A stretch of 64,000 nucleotides of DNA from UBA11606 sp964504305 (GTDB taxonomy: Bacteria; Actinomycetota; Acidimicrobiia; Acidimicrobiales; Aldehydirespiratoraceae): NCBI GenBank assembly GCA_964504305.1, contig CAZDEB010000008.1:62001-126000 (forward strand), given 5' to 3'. Positions 34,059 to 42,153 of this stretch are shown one piece after another. Each line of letters starts with the position of its first letter. Within the stretch, counting starts at the first letter, position 1. A model generated the notes under the pieces. That model was not told the origin of the DNA, made no database searches, and worked only from the letters and a program-made list of their open reading frames with translations. A program made the position numbers and the translations under genes.

Positions 34059-36043
34059 CAGACCTTCTCATCGACCTCGGTCTGGAGCCGAGCGATGAAC
34101 TGGCCCACGGCCACGTCTCGTTCGGGCTTGTCTTGGCCTCGTTTGTTGACTCCGACGGTGCCGTTGGCGGTGTCGTCGTCGCCGACTACGAGCACGTAGG
34201 GGATCTTCTCGACTTTGCCATTGCGGACTCGTTTTCCGAGCGGTTCGACCGCATCGACGACGTCGACTCGAAAACCGGCGTCGCGCAGTTGAGCGGCGAC
34301 GTCGTGGGCGTAGTCGTCGTGCGCTTCGGCCACCGGCAATAGCCGGACCTGGGTGGGAGCCAGCCATGCGGGGAAGGCGCCGGCGTAGTGCTCGATCAGG
34401 ACACCAAAGAACCGTTCGATGGAACCAAGCAGGGCCCGATGAATCATTACCGGCTGCTTGCGGTTGCCGTCCGACGCGACGTATTCGAGGTCGAAGCGGT
34501 CTGGGAGGTTGAAGTCGAGTTGGATGGTCGACAGCTGCCACGCCCGGCCAATAGCGTCCTTGACGTCGACATCGATTTTGGGTCCGTAGAACGCGCCGCC
34601 GCCTTCGTCGACCACGTAGTCGAGACCATGGGCATCGAGGGCCTTACGGAGGCCTTCGGTGGCCTGATCCCAAAGCTCGTCCTCGCCGACCGATTTCTCG
34701 GGCGGCCGGGTTGACAACTTGGCTTGAAAGTCGTTGAACCCGAAATCGCGAAGTTGCGACAGCACAAAGTCGAGCAGTGACGCCAGCTCGGTTTCGATAT
34801 CTTCTCGGGTGCAAAAGATGTGACTGTCGTCTTGGGTAAACCCGCGGCTGCGCATCAGGCCGTGAATAGCTCCCGAAAGTTCGTACCGGTAAACGGCGCC
34901 CAACTCGAACAGGCGCAGCGGAAGCTCGCGATAACTGCGCTGATTCGAGCGATATACCATCACGTGGAACGGACAGTTCATCGGTTTCGGGTAGTAGGTC
35001 GCACCGTCCATCTCCATGGGCGGATACATGCCATCGGCGTAGAAATCGAGGTGGCCGGAGGTCTCCCAAAGCACTGATTTGGCAATGTGAGGGCTGAACA
35101 CGAACTCGTAACCACCGTGCTCGTGTTGGAACCGCGAATAGTCCTCCATGATTTTGCGGATCAGCGCACCTTTGGGGTGCCAGACGGCAAGACCGGGGCC
35201 GAGCTCTTCGGGCCAACTGACCAGATCAAGCTCCTGGGCCAACTTGCGGTGGTCACGTTTCTCGGCCTCGACCAGCATGTTTAGGTGAGTACGAAGCTCT
35301 TTCTTGGAAGACCAAGCCGTGCCATAGATCCGTTGCAGCATGGGGCGCGACACATCGCCTCGCCAGTACGCGCCGGCGACTGATTGCAACTTGAAGTGAC
35401 CGAGCCGGCCGGTGCTGGGTACATGGGGGCCGGTGCACATATCGCGGAAGGTCCCGCGCTGGTCCATATCGCCGTTGGCGTAATAGGAGATGATGTCGAC
35501 ATCACCGACCTCGGCGGTGTCTTCGCCTGAGGCCTCACCACCACTGACCCGCTCGATGATCTCGGCCTTGTAGAGATCGTCGGCGAAAAATGATGCGGCC
35601 TCTTGGGCCGGCAGTTCGTGACGAACGAATGGTTGGTCGGCGCCAACCAGTTCGTGCATCCGGGCTTCGATCTTTTCTAGATCCTCGTCGGACAGGGTCT
35701 GCCCATCGGGCAAGTCGACGTCGTAGTAAAAGCCGTTCTCGATGGGCGGGCCGATGGCGAGCTGGGTGCCAGGGTAAAGGTCGAGGATTGCTTGGGCGAG
35801 AACGTGCGCGGTGCTGTGGCGAATGGTGTGCAAACCACGTTCGCTCGATGGAGTAACGATCTCGACCGTCGCTCCTTGGGAAAGCTCGCGGTTGAGGTCG
35901 AGTTCTTCGCCGTCGACGACGGCGATAAGCGCGTCTCGAGCCAACCCCGAACCGATCGAAGCCGCCAGATCGGCGGCTGTCGCTCCCGCGGGCACTTCGC
36001 GTTTGGAGCCATCAGGAAGTTGCACGGAGATCACATCGGACAT
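34058..36043 (-). CDS. thrS: Threonyl-tRNA synthetase
   Basis: It charges tRNA-Thr. The 661-aa protein has an N-terminal TGS domain (ISVQLPDGSKREVPAGATAA), the editing/N2 domain with the paired histidines in TIRHSTAHVLAQAILD, the class II core (WHPKGALIRKIMEDYSRFQH, MNCPFHVMVYRS, RYELSGAIHGLMRSRGFTQD, FCTREDIE, motif 3 IHRALLGSIERFFGVLIEHY) and the anticodon domain. The ATG at 36043 is preferred to the one at 36085; the 42 bp before it lie in the intergenic repeat region. It heads the HIT-pgsA-patA-pimA operon. Confidence 0.97.
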   Translation of the reverse strand: MSDVISVQLPDGSKREVPAGATAADLAASIGSGLARDALIAVVDGEELDLNRELSQGATVEIVTPSSERGLHTIRHSTAHVLAQAILDLYPGTQLAIGPPIENGFYYDVDLPDGQTLSDEDLEKIEARMHELVGADQPFVRHELPAQEAASFFADDLYKAEIIERVSGGEASGEDTAEVGDVDIISYYANGDMDQRGTFRDMCTGPHVPSTGRLGHFKLQSVAGAYWRGDVSRPMLQRIYGTAWSSKKELRTHLNMLVEAEKRDHRKLAQELDLVSWPEELGPGLAVWHPKGALIRKIMEDYSRFQHEHGGYEFVFSPHIAKSVLWETSGHLDFYADGMYPPMEMDGATYYPKPMNCPFHVMVYRSNQRSYRELPLRLFELGAVYRYELSGAIHGLMRSRGFTQDDSHIFCTREDIETELASLLDFVLSQLRDFGFNDFQAKLSTRPPEKSVGEDELWDQATEGLRKALDAHGLDYVVDEGGGAFYGPKIDVDVKDAIGRAWQLSTIQLDFNLPDRFDLEYVASDGNRKQPVMIHRALLGSIERFFGVLIEHYAGAFPAWLAPTQVRLLPVAEAHDDYAHDVAAQLRDAGFRVDVVDAVEPLGKRVRNGKVEKIPYVLVVGDDDTANGTVGVNKRGQDKPERDVAVGQFIARLQTEVDEKV

Positions 36044-36068
36044 AACCACCGAGGATACCGCCAGCATC

Positions 36069-36110
36069 CGCGGCCGAGCGGACAATTATGACGCGGCCGA
36101 GCGGACAATT
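36069..36110. repeat. 19-bp direct repeat upstream of thrS
   Basis: cgcggccgagcggacaatt occurs at 36069-36087 and again at 36092-36110, separated by 4 bp (23-bp period, about two helix turns). The second copy ends at the upstream gene's stop. It lies 26 bp before the thrS ATG, so it could be an operator or leader element; a TATCCT between repeat and start could be a -10 box. Function unproven. Confidence 0.7.
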
Positions 36111-36869
36111 TCAGGCGGGGACAGACCTCAACACGTCGGCCGAAGAACGCCGCTCGGGCATGCCGGGATCGGTCGTGGCCTCCAAGGTCTCCGCGGCGGC
36201 CGCCTTGCCCTTTGTGGCGTATTCGTTGACATAGTCTTGTCCGCTGAGTTCGCGGATCTCGAACATCACCTCGTCGGTGATTTGCCGTAACCGAAGCCGG
36301 GCATCGCTGACGCTGTCCGATGCCGCCGGGAAGATCGGGCGACCGAATCGAATATCGACTCGGCGAAAACATTTGGGGAACCTTGCGTCGGGAGGTTGAA
36401 CCTCTCGCGTTCCGATAAGCCCGACCGGCACGATCGGCGCTCCGGTGCGAATCGATAGTCGAGCCGCTCCGGTATGGCCCTTGTGTAGGAATCCGGTGCG
36501 TGAGCGAGTGCCCTCGGGGTAGATCCCGAACAGGCCGCCGCCGTCGAGCACATCGGCCGCGGTATCGAGTGCCCGTTTGGAGGCGTCACCACCGCTGCGA
36601 TCAATGGGGATCATGCCCAGCGCGGGAAACAACTTTCGGGTTTTCCAGTCGTCGAGATACTCGGCCTTGCCGACGTAGCTGATGCAACGCGGGAGCACCA
36701 CTGGCAAGAAGAACGAATCGAGCACCGACGTGTGGTTGGGCGCCAAGATCACCGGACCGGTGTCGGGCAGATTCGGGAGCCCCTCGACGCGGATGCGCCA
36801 CAGCGAATGGAATATCGGACGAGCTACCCGCAGCGTCGCAGTCTGGAGTTTTCCGGCACCATCACCCAT
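36111..36869 (-). CDS. plsC: 1-acyl-glycerol-3-phosphate acyltransferase-type enzyme (PlsC)
   Basis: It transfers an acyl chain to lysophosphatidic acid in phospholipid synthesis. The 252-aa protein has the PlsC motifs: NHTSVLDSF (HX4D), YVGKAEYLDDWKTRKLFPAL, IPIDRSGGDASKRALDTA, GIYPEGTRSRTG and APIVPVGLIG. The ATG at 36869 is supported by GGAGGT 6-7 nt upstream and overlaps the mshC stop by 8 nt. The C-terminal about 50 residues (YVNEYATKGKAAAAETLEAT onward) are a variable tail. Confidence 0.93.
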   Translation of the reverse strand: MGDGAGKLQTATLRVARPIFHSLWRIRVEGLPNLPDTGPVILAPNHTSVLDSFFLPVVLPRCISYVGKAEYLDDWKTRKLFPALGMIPIDRSGGDASKRALDTAADVLDGGGLFGIYPEGTRSRTGFLHKGHTGAARLSIRTGAPIVPVGLIGTREVQPPDARFPKCFRRVDIRFGRPIFPAASDSVSDARLRLRQITDEVMFEIRELSGQDYVNEYATKGKAAAAETLEATTDPGMPERRSSADVLRSVPA

Positions 36870-38040
36870 CACAAGACCTCCGAGGCCATCTTGGCCCAGC
36901 CGTGACGTCAATGCCTAGCAGGGCCGCGGCATCATCGACCCGAACGCCACCAGCCGCTGCGGCATCTATCGCCTCGACCGCACCGGGCACATCGAGATCG
37001 TCATCAAGACAACGCCGCACGTGGTCGAGCAGCGACGGTTCGGTACCGCCGGACGCCGCCTCCCACGTTGCGAGCCGACCGGCGGCATCCTCGAGGAGTT
37101 CATCAGTCCAGTTCCATGGCCGCCGATAGTGGTGCAGGCAAAGGGAAAGCCGTATGACGCGTGGGTCGACCCGCGCTCGCAATTCGTGGACGAACACCAA
37201 GTTGCCGGTTGATTTCGACATTTTGTGGCCGCGATAGTGAACCATCGATTGATGAAGCCAATGGCGAACGAACGGCTCGCCGGTCAGTGCCTCGCTTTGG
37301 GCATTCACGCATTCGTGATGCGGATACAACAAGTCGATACCGCCGCCATGGAGATCGATCGTCGTTCCCAACTCGCGTAACGCCAGAGCGCTGCATTCGA
37401 CATGCCAGCCGGGTCGGCCGCTACCCCATCGCGCATCCCACGAGGGCTCACCGGCCTCAGACGGACGCCACAACTCGAAGTCGAGAGGATGGCGTTTCGC
37501 CGGGTCGCCAGGGTCTTCGCCCCATTCGCGGCTGAGCGTCATCATCCGGTCGGTTCCGAGTTGCGACAACGACCCGAATGGTGGCCGACCACCGTGACCG
37601 GTATCGACATAGCCGGTATCGAAGTAGACGGTGCCTCTGACCAGATAGGCGTGCCCCGACTGCAGCAACGACTCGATCACGCCGCGAATGTTGGAAATTG
37701 CGCCGGTGGCTCGGGGCTCAGACCACGGTGGCAAGATGTTGAGAGCCGCCATGTCGTCGTCGAATCGTGCGGTCTCGCCGAAGGCCAGATCGAGGTAGTG
37801 GACGCCTCTCTTTTTTGCGGCCTTCAGCAGGTCGTTGTCGACATCGGTGATGTTGCGGACGTAACGGACCTCGTGTCCGATGTCGACGAGACGACGCTGC
37901 AAGATGTCGTAGGTGATGTAGGTGGCGGCGTGCCCGACATGGGTGGCGTCATAGGGGGTGATGCCGCATACGTACATGGCAACGACCGGTCCGGGTTCAA
38001 ATGACACGACTTGGCCGCGGCGGGTGTCGTACAAGCGCAT
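36862..38040 (-). CDS. mshC: Cysteine:1D-myo-inosityl glucosaminide ligase MshC
   Basis: It joins cysteine to GlcN-Ins using ATP, a step of mycothiol synthesis. The 392-aa protein resembles CysRS but carries MshC marks: MYVCGITPYDATHVGHAATY instead of CysRS VYVCGPTVYD, RYVRNITDVDNDLLKAAKK, RPGWHVECSALALRELG, DLHGGGIDLLYPHHEC (zinc ligands) and HKMSKSTGNLVFVHEL. It is shorter than CysRS because the anticodon domain is reduced. The ATG at 38040 starts MRLYDTRRGQ, the usual MshC start; a GTG at 38043 is an alternative. It is divergent from fabI. Confidence 0.93.
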   Translation of the reverse strand: MRLYDTRRGQVVSFEPGPVVAMYVCGITPYDATHVGHAATYITYDILQRRLVDIGHEVRYVRNITDVDNDLLKAAKKRGVHYLDLAFGETARFDDDMAALNILPPWSEPRATGAISNIRGVIESLLQSGHAYLVRGTVYFDTGYVDTGHGGRPPFGSLSQLGTDRMMTLSREWGEDPGDPAKRHPLDFELWRPSEAGEPSWDARWGSGRPGWHVECSALALRELGTTIDLHGGGIDLLYPHHECVNAQSEALTGEPFVRHWLHQSMVHYRGHKMSKSTGNLVFVHELRARVDPRVIRLSLCLHHYRRPWNWTDELLEDAAGRLATWEAASGGTEPSLLDHVRRCLDDDLDVPGAVEAIDAAAAGGVRVDDAAALLGIDVTAGPRWPRRSCDG

Positions 38041-38064
38041 CACGACGACCGTAGCCTCCAAGCC

Positions 38065-38086
38065 GTAACGTTCGGCGTTACCGAAC
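38065..38086. promoter_or_regulatory. Two overlapping palindromes in the mshC-fabI intergenic region
   Basis: gtaacgttcggcgttac (38065-38081) has 6-bp arms and gttcggcgttaccgaac (38070-38086) has 6-bp arms; they share their middle and cannot form hairpins together. They lie 25 bp before the mshC start and 56 bp before fabI, a plausible operator for divergent promoters. Confidence 0.4.
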
Positions 38087-38141
38087 AGTCGAAGTTCGGC
38101 TCGGCACAGCTCACCAAACAAGAATCGAGGAGGCCGCCACC

Positions 38142-38909
38142 ATGGGCGTACTTGACGGCAAGAAGATTGTGATCACCGGAGTTCTCACCGACGCATCGTT
38201 GGCGTTCGGCGTCGCCAAACTTGCTCAGGAGGAAGGCGCCGAAGTGATCCTTACGGGGGCCGGCCGGGGCCTTCGTCTAACACAGCGCACGGCCCGCAAG
38301 CTGCCCGTCGAACCCTCTGTCTTCGAATTCGACGTCACCGATACCGCTCACGCCCAAGCTCTGCACGAGGCGCTGGCATCGCAATGGGGCCATGTCGACG
38401 GCGCATTGCACGCGATTGGCTTCGCCCCCGAAGCTTGCCTCGGCGAGAATTTCATGGGAGCAACTTGGGACGATGTAAAAGTCGCCCTCGAGATCTCGGC
38501 TTACTCGCTCAAGGTCCTGGCCGAAGCAGTAGCGCCTCTGATGACCACCGGAGGCTCGATCGTCGGCCTCGACTTCGACGCGACCGTTGCTTGGCCGGCC
38601 TACAACTGGATGGGCGTGGCAAAGGCCGCTCTCGAGTCGACCAACCGCTACTTGGCCCGCGAACTTGGCCCGGCCGGTATCCGTTGCAACCTCATCGCCG
38701 CCGGCCCGATCCGCACGATGGCCGCCAAGTCGATCCCCGGATTCAAGAAGTTCGAAGATGTTTGGGATACCCAAGCTCCGCTCGGTTGGGATGTCGAAGA
38801 TTCCTCAGCAGTTGCTCGCACCACGGTTGCGATGTTGTCTGATTGGCTTCCCAGCACCACTGGTTCGATGATCCATGTCGATGGTGGATTCCACGCCATC
38901 GGCGCCTAG
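38142..38909 (+). CDS. fabI: Enoyl-ACP reductase (NADH), InhA/FabI type
   Basis: It reduces the trans-2-enoyl-ACP double bond in fatty acid elongation. The 255-aa protein starts MGVLDGKKIVITGVLTDASL, has FDVTDTAHAQALHEAL, HAIGFAPEACLG, LDFDATVAWPAYNWMGVAKA with the FabI-type Y-x6-K, and C-terminal IRTMAAKSIPGFKKF. The GAGGAGG 8 nt before the ATG is a strong ribosome binding site. The FDATVAWPAYNWMGVAKAAL pattern is InhA-like, so elongation of long chains is possible. It is divergent from mshC. Confidence 0.94.
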   Translation: MGVLDGKKIVITGVLTDASLAFGVAKLAQEEGAEVILTGAGRGLRLTQRTARKLPVEPSVFEFDVTDTAHAQALHEALASQWGHVDGALHAIGFAPEACLGENFMGATWDDVKVALEISAYSLKVLAEAVAPLMTTGGSIVGLDFDATVAWPAYNWMGVAKAALESTNRYLARELGPAGIRCNLIAAGPIRTMAAKSIPGFKKFEDVWDTQAPLGWDVEDSSAVARTTVAMLSDWLPSTTGSMIHVDGGFHAIGA

Positions 38910-39735
38910 TTCTACGGGCGGTCCGGTCGACCTTTTGGTCATAGGCGGGACCGGTCTGCTCGGCCAGGCTCTGCTTCGCGCCGGCGACGGATCGCGGCAA
39001 GTGGCAGCAACCCACCACACAACTCCGCGCCATGGGGCCGGTTGGTTTCAACTCGACCTCACCGACCCCTCGGCAACTCAAGACCTGATCCGGCGTTTGC
39101 GACCCCGCTCGATCATCAACGCCGCGTACGTGCAACGGGGCCCCAACCTCGAATCTGTGACCGCGCAGGCTCCTGGCGTTATTGCTTCAGCGGCCGCCGA
39201 GATAGGGGCCCGTTACGTTCATCTATCGAGCGACACCGTCTTTGATGGCACCGACAAAGCCCCCTACAACGAGGCCTGCCCGCCAAACCCAATCAACGAC
39301 TACGGAAACGCCAAGCTCCGGGCCGAGAAGCTTGTGGCCCGCAACTGTCCTGGCGCGGTAATCGTGCGAACCAGCCTCCTATGGCGAGCCTCAGTCGATG
39401 GCGGGCCGCAAGTCGACCTTGTTCGCGACCCATCGATGACCTTCTTCAACGACGAGATCCGCAACCCGCTCAATGTCGACGTGTTGGCCTCGGCCTGTCT
39501 CGAACTCGTTGACCGCACCGACATCGTTGGCGTTCTTCACGTGGCCGGATCCGACGCAGTCGATCGACTTACCTTCGCCCAGCATCTGGCCGCGGTCGTG
39601 GGCATCGACCCCAACCGGCTCAAAGGCGCACCGGGTGGCGCGGTTGCGGGCCGTGCTCAGAACTGCAGTCTCGACTCGTCGCGGGCCAAACGGTTACTCG
39701 CCACCGCGCTGCCGGGGATCCTCTCGCCTAGGTAG
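38875..39735 (+). CDS. RmlD-like NAD(P)-dependent reductase/epimerase
   Basis: The 286-aa protein has the extended-SDR start VDLLVIGGTGLLGQALL, NAAYVQRG, YVHLSSDTVFDGTDKAPYNE, NPINDYGNAKLRAEKLV and the NPLNVDVLASACLELVD segment. These are typical of dTDP-4-dehydrorhamnose reductase (RmlD) and relatives. The enzyme's own rml partners are not nearby, so the sugar substrate is unknown. The listed start overlaps the fabI end by 35 bp; an ATG at 38881 or GTG at 38884 is equally possible. Its stop overlaps the convergent CNNM gene. Confidence 0.83.
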   Translation: MSMVDSTPSAPSSTGGPVDLLVIGGTGLLGQALLRAGDGSRQVAATHHTTPRHGAGWFQLDLTDPSATQDLIRRLRPRSIINAAYVQRGPNLESVTAQAPGVIASAAAEIGARYVHLSSDTVFDGTDKAPYNEACPPNPINDYGNAKLRAEKLVARNCPGAVIVRTSLLWRASVDGGPQVDLVRDPSMTFFNDEIRNPLNVDVLASACLELVDRTDIVGVLHVAGSDAVDRLTFAQHLAAVVGIDPNRLKGAPGGAVAGRAQNCSLDSSRAKRLLATALPGILSPR

Positions 39736-40801
39736 CAGAAGGTCCCGCCGGTATCGAACCTCCGTCGGTTTCGTCGGCGATGTCGCCTACCAGCGCCTCG
39801 AGCACATCTTCGAGAGTGACCATGCCCAAGAGTTCGCCGTTGCGTAGCTGCACCAGTGCCATGTGGCGACGCAGACGACGCATGGCCAACATCAGATCTC
39901 GCACCGGTTGGTCGGGTTCGACAATCAGCATGCGCCGAATCATCTCGAGCGGTACCGGTTCGCCGCGTTCGTGGGACCCGAACCGCAGGAGGTCCTTGCT
40001 ATGGGCGAACCCGACAACATCAGCGGGCCCTGTCCCGGTCAGAGGAATGCGACTGTGGCCATGCTTGGCAACAAACTTTTCGATCTGGGCGACCGAAGTT
40101 GATCTCGGAAGGCTGAGCATGTCGTCACGCGGCACCATGATCGACCCGGCAGTACGCGCCCTGAAGTCGAGCGCGCCGGCCAAGAGATCGTGCTCAACGT
40201 CTTCGAGCTTGCCTTCCTCGACCGCACCCTCGATCAAAGTATGGAACTCGTTCACGGTGAGCGCGGTGTTGATCTCGTCAACGGGGTCCATGCCCAGCAG
40301 CCGGGTGATGGCGTTGCTGATTCCGGCCAGCAGCCACACCACCGGTCGAAAGAGCGCGACGTACATGCCATGAGCGGGCGCCAAGAACCGCGCCCAGCGC
40401 TCCGGCGCGGCGATCGCCAAGTTCTTCGGCACCATCTCGCCGAAAACCATGTGTACGACCACCACGAGTCCCAAGGCGATCACGAACGAGACTGTGTGCA
40501 ACACCCCTGACGGAAGTTCGACCACGGACTCGATCGCCGACTCGAGCAGATGGGCTACTGCGGGCTCGGCGACGTAACCCAGCCCCAACGAGGCCATGGT
40601 GATGCCTAGTTGCGCGCCGGCCAGTTGCGGCTGCAAATCTCGAACCGCATCCAGGGCCACCGCGGCGCGCTCATCACCACCGTCTTCCACCATTGGCTCG
40701 AGACGGGCGGCCCGGCTGGCCAGCAGCGCAAACTCGACAGCCACAAAAAACGCGTTGACCATCAGCAAAGCCAACGATGCCAGCAATAGCCATCCAGTCA
40801 T
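39728..40801 (-). CDS. CNNM/CorC-type membrane protein with CBS domains (second of two)
   Basis: The 357-aa protein has a DUF21 membrane domain (residues about 1-180; LLLASLALLMVNAFFVAVEF, LVVVVHMVFGEMVPKNLAIA) and two CBS domains (IMVPRDDMLSLPRSTSVAQI; LVQLRNGELLGMVTLEDVLE). It stops after the second CBS domain and lacks the C-terminal CorC_HlyC domain of its neighbour. Family members are linked to magnesium or cobalt efflux. The ATG at 40801 overlaps the upstream stop as ATGA. Confidence 0.85.
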   Translation of the reverse strand: MTGWLLLASLALLMVNAFFVAVEFALLASRAARLEPMVEDGGDERAAVALDAVRDLQPQLAGAQLGITMASLGLGYVAEPAVAHLLESAIESVVELPSGVLHTVSFVIALGLVVVVHMVFGEMVPKNLAIAAPERWARFLAPAHGMYVALFRPVVWLLAGISNAITRLLGMDPVDEINTALTVNEFHTLIEGAVEEGKLEDVEHDLLAGALDFRARTAGSIMVPRDDMLSLPRSTSVAQIEKFVAKHGHSRIPLTGTGPADVVGFAHSKDLLRFGSHERGEPVPLEMIRRMLIVEPDQPVRDLMLAMRRLRRHMALVQLRNGELLGMVTLEDVLEALVGDIADETDGGSIPAGPSAT

Positions 40802-42111
40802 GACGGCCATCCCGCCGGCGCCACCAGGCGCACCGTGGCGATCCGCAGTCGATCCATCGCAACAACCTCGATGCGCCAACCTTCGACGGTGCACATCTCG
40901 CCTGGTTCCGGGATGTGACCAAGCTGATCGAGTACCAAACCGGCGAGGGTCTCGTACTCGCCTTCGGGCATCTCGAACCCGGTTTCGGCCTCGACCTCAT
41001 CAGGGTGAAGGGCCGCGGGCAGCACGGTAGAACCCTTGGCCTCGACGCGGGTGAGCGCGGCACGCACCGCGTCGTGTTCGTCGTCGATCTCGCCCACGAT
41101 TTCTTCGAGAATATCCTCGAGGGTGATAATGCCGGCGGTGCCACCGTGCTCGTCGATCACCACGGCCAGCTGCGTTCCGCCTTGGCGCAAGTCGATGAGC
41201 AGTTCGTCGAGATCACGGGACTCCGGTACTGCCAACACCGATGTCATCACCGACGACACCGAGCGCGATTGACGTTCGGCGAAGGCCACAGTGTGCACCG
41301 CTTTGACGTGCACAACACCGACAATGTCGTCGAGGTCGGTGCCGGTAACCGGGAACCGGGAATGCCCGGTGAGCGTCGCCAACTCGACCAGTTCGGCAAT
41401 CGAGTCGGCACCGCCTATGGCCGAGACCCGCACGCGTGGAATCATCGCGTCGTCGGCGGATTTCTCGGCCAAGCGGATCGAACGGGTGAGCAACTCGACC
41501 TCGCCTTCGTCGAGCGTGCCGGTCTCGCCAGACGAACGGATCAGATGCTCGAGTTCGTCTCGATCGGGGGTGGACTCGAGTTCCTCGGCCGGTTCGACGC
41601 CAAGTCGTCGAGTAATCGTCGCCGCGAATCCATCGAGCAATGCAACCAACGGCCGAGCCAGTAGGCCATACATCGCGGTGGGTCGAGCAATTACGAAAGA
41701 AGTTTCGAGCGGACGAGATGTGGCCACCGATTTGGGCACCAGTTCGCCGAGGACCATTTGGAACACGGTGGCGATAACCAACGCCACCCCGACCGAAACT
41801 CCGCTCGGGACGGACCCGAACAGACCCTCGAGGCCGGGTTCGATCAAAGTCGCGATCGCCGGTTCGGCCAAGATTCCAAGCATCAAGGAGGTGACCGTTA
41901 TCCCGAGCTGAGCGCCCGAAAGGTGATACGACAGACGCTTGAGCAGCCGCTGAGCGGCTATGGCCCGACCGTTTCCTTGGCCGGCTCGCTCGTCGACTCG
42001 CGCTCGGTCGACGGCTACCAGCGCAAACTCGGCCGCCACGAACCCTGCGTTGGCAGCAACTAAACCAATCACGGCCAGAAGTCGCAGTGTGGTGTCGATC
42101 AACCCTCCCAA
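40798..42111 (-). CDS. CNNM/CorC-type membrane protein with CBS domains (first of two)
   Basis: The 437-aa protein has a DUF21 domain (LRLLAVIGLVAANAGFVAAE, FQMVLGELVPKSVATSRPLE), two CBS domains (MIPRVRVSAIGGADSIAELV and LDDIVGVVHVKAVHTVAFAE; LAVVIDEHGGTAGIITLEDI) and a C-terminal CorC_HlyC transporter-associated domain (DEVEAETGFEMPEGEYETLA). These proteins are linked to divalent-cation export. The start is uncertain: a TTG at 42111 within a GGGAGG context gives the length used. It is divergent from the ABC exporter across 42 bp. Confidence 0.88.
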   Translation of the reverse strand: MGGLIDTTLRLLAVIGLVAANAGFVAAEFALVAVDRARVDERAGQGNGRAIAAQRLLKRLSYHLSGAQLGITVTSLMLGILAEPAIATLIEPGLEGLFGSVPSGVSVGVALVIATVFQMVLGELVPKSVATSRPLETSFVIARPTAMYGLLARPLVALLDGFAATITRRLGVEPAEELESTPDRDELEHLIRSSGETGTLDEGEVELLTRSIRLAEKSADDAMIPRVRVSAIGGADSIAELVELATLTGHSRFPVTGTDLDDIVGVVHVKAVHTVAFAERQSRSVSSVMTSVLAVPESRDLDELLIDLRQGGTQLAVVIDEHGGTAGIITLEDILEEIVGEIDDEHDAVRAALTRVEAKGSTVLPAALHPDEVEAETGFEMPEGEYETLAGLVLDQLGHIPEPGEMCTVEGWRIEVVAMDRLRIATVRLVAPAGWPS

Positions 42112-42153
42112 GTCGAATCGTCGGTGTCCAGAATCTAGCCCTACGGTGTAGCG

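Noticed and set aside
36862..38040. Annotation as cysteinyl-tRNA synthetase
   Set aside because: The CGITPYDATHVGHAATY motif, short C-terminus and actinobacterial context fit MshC better.
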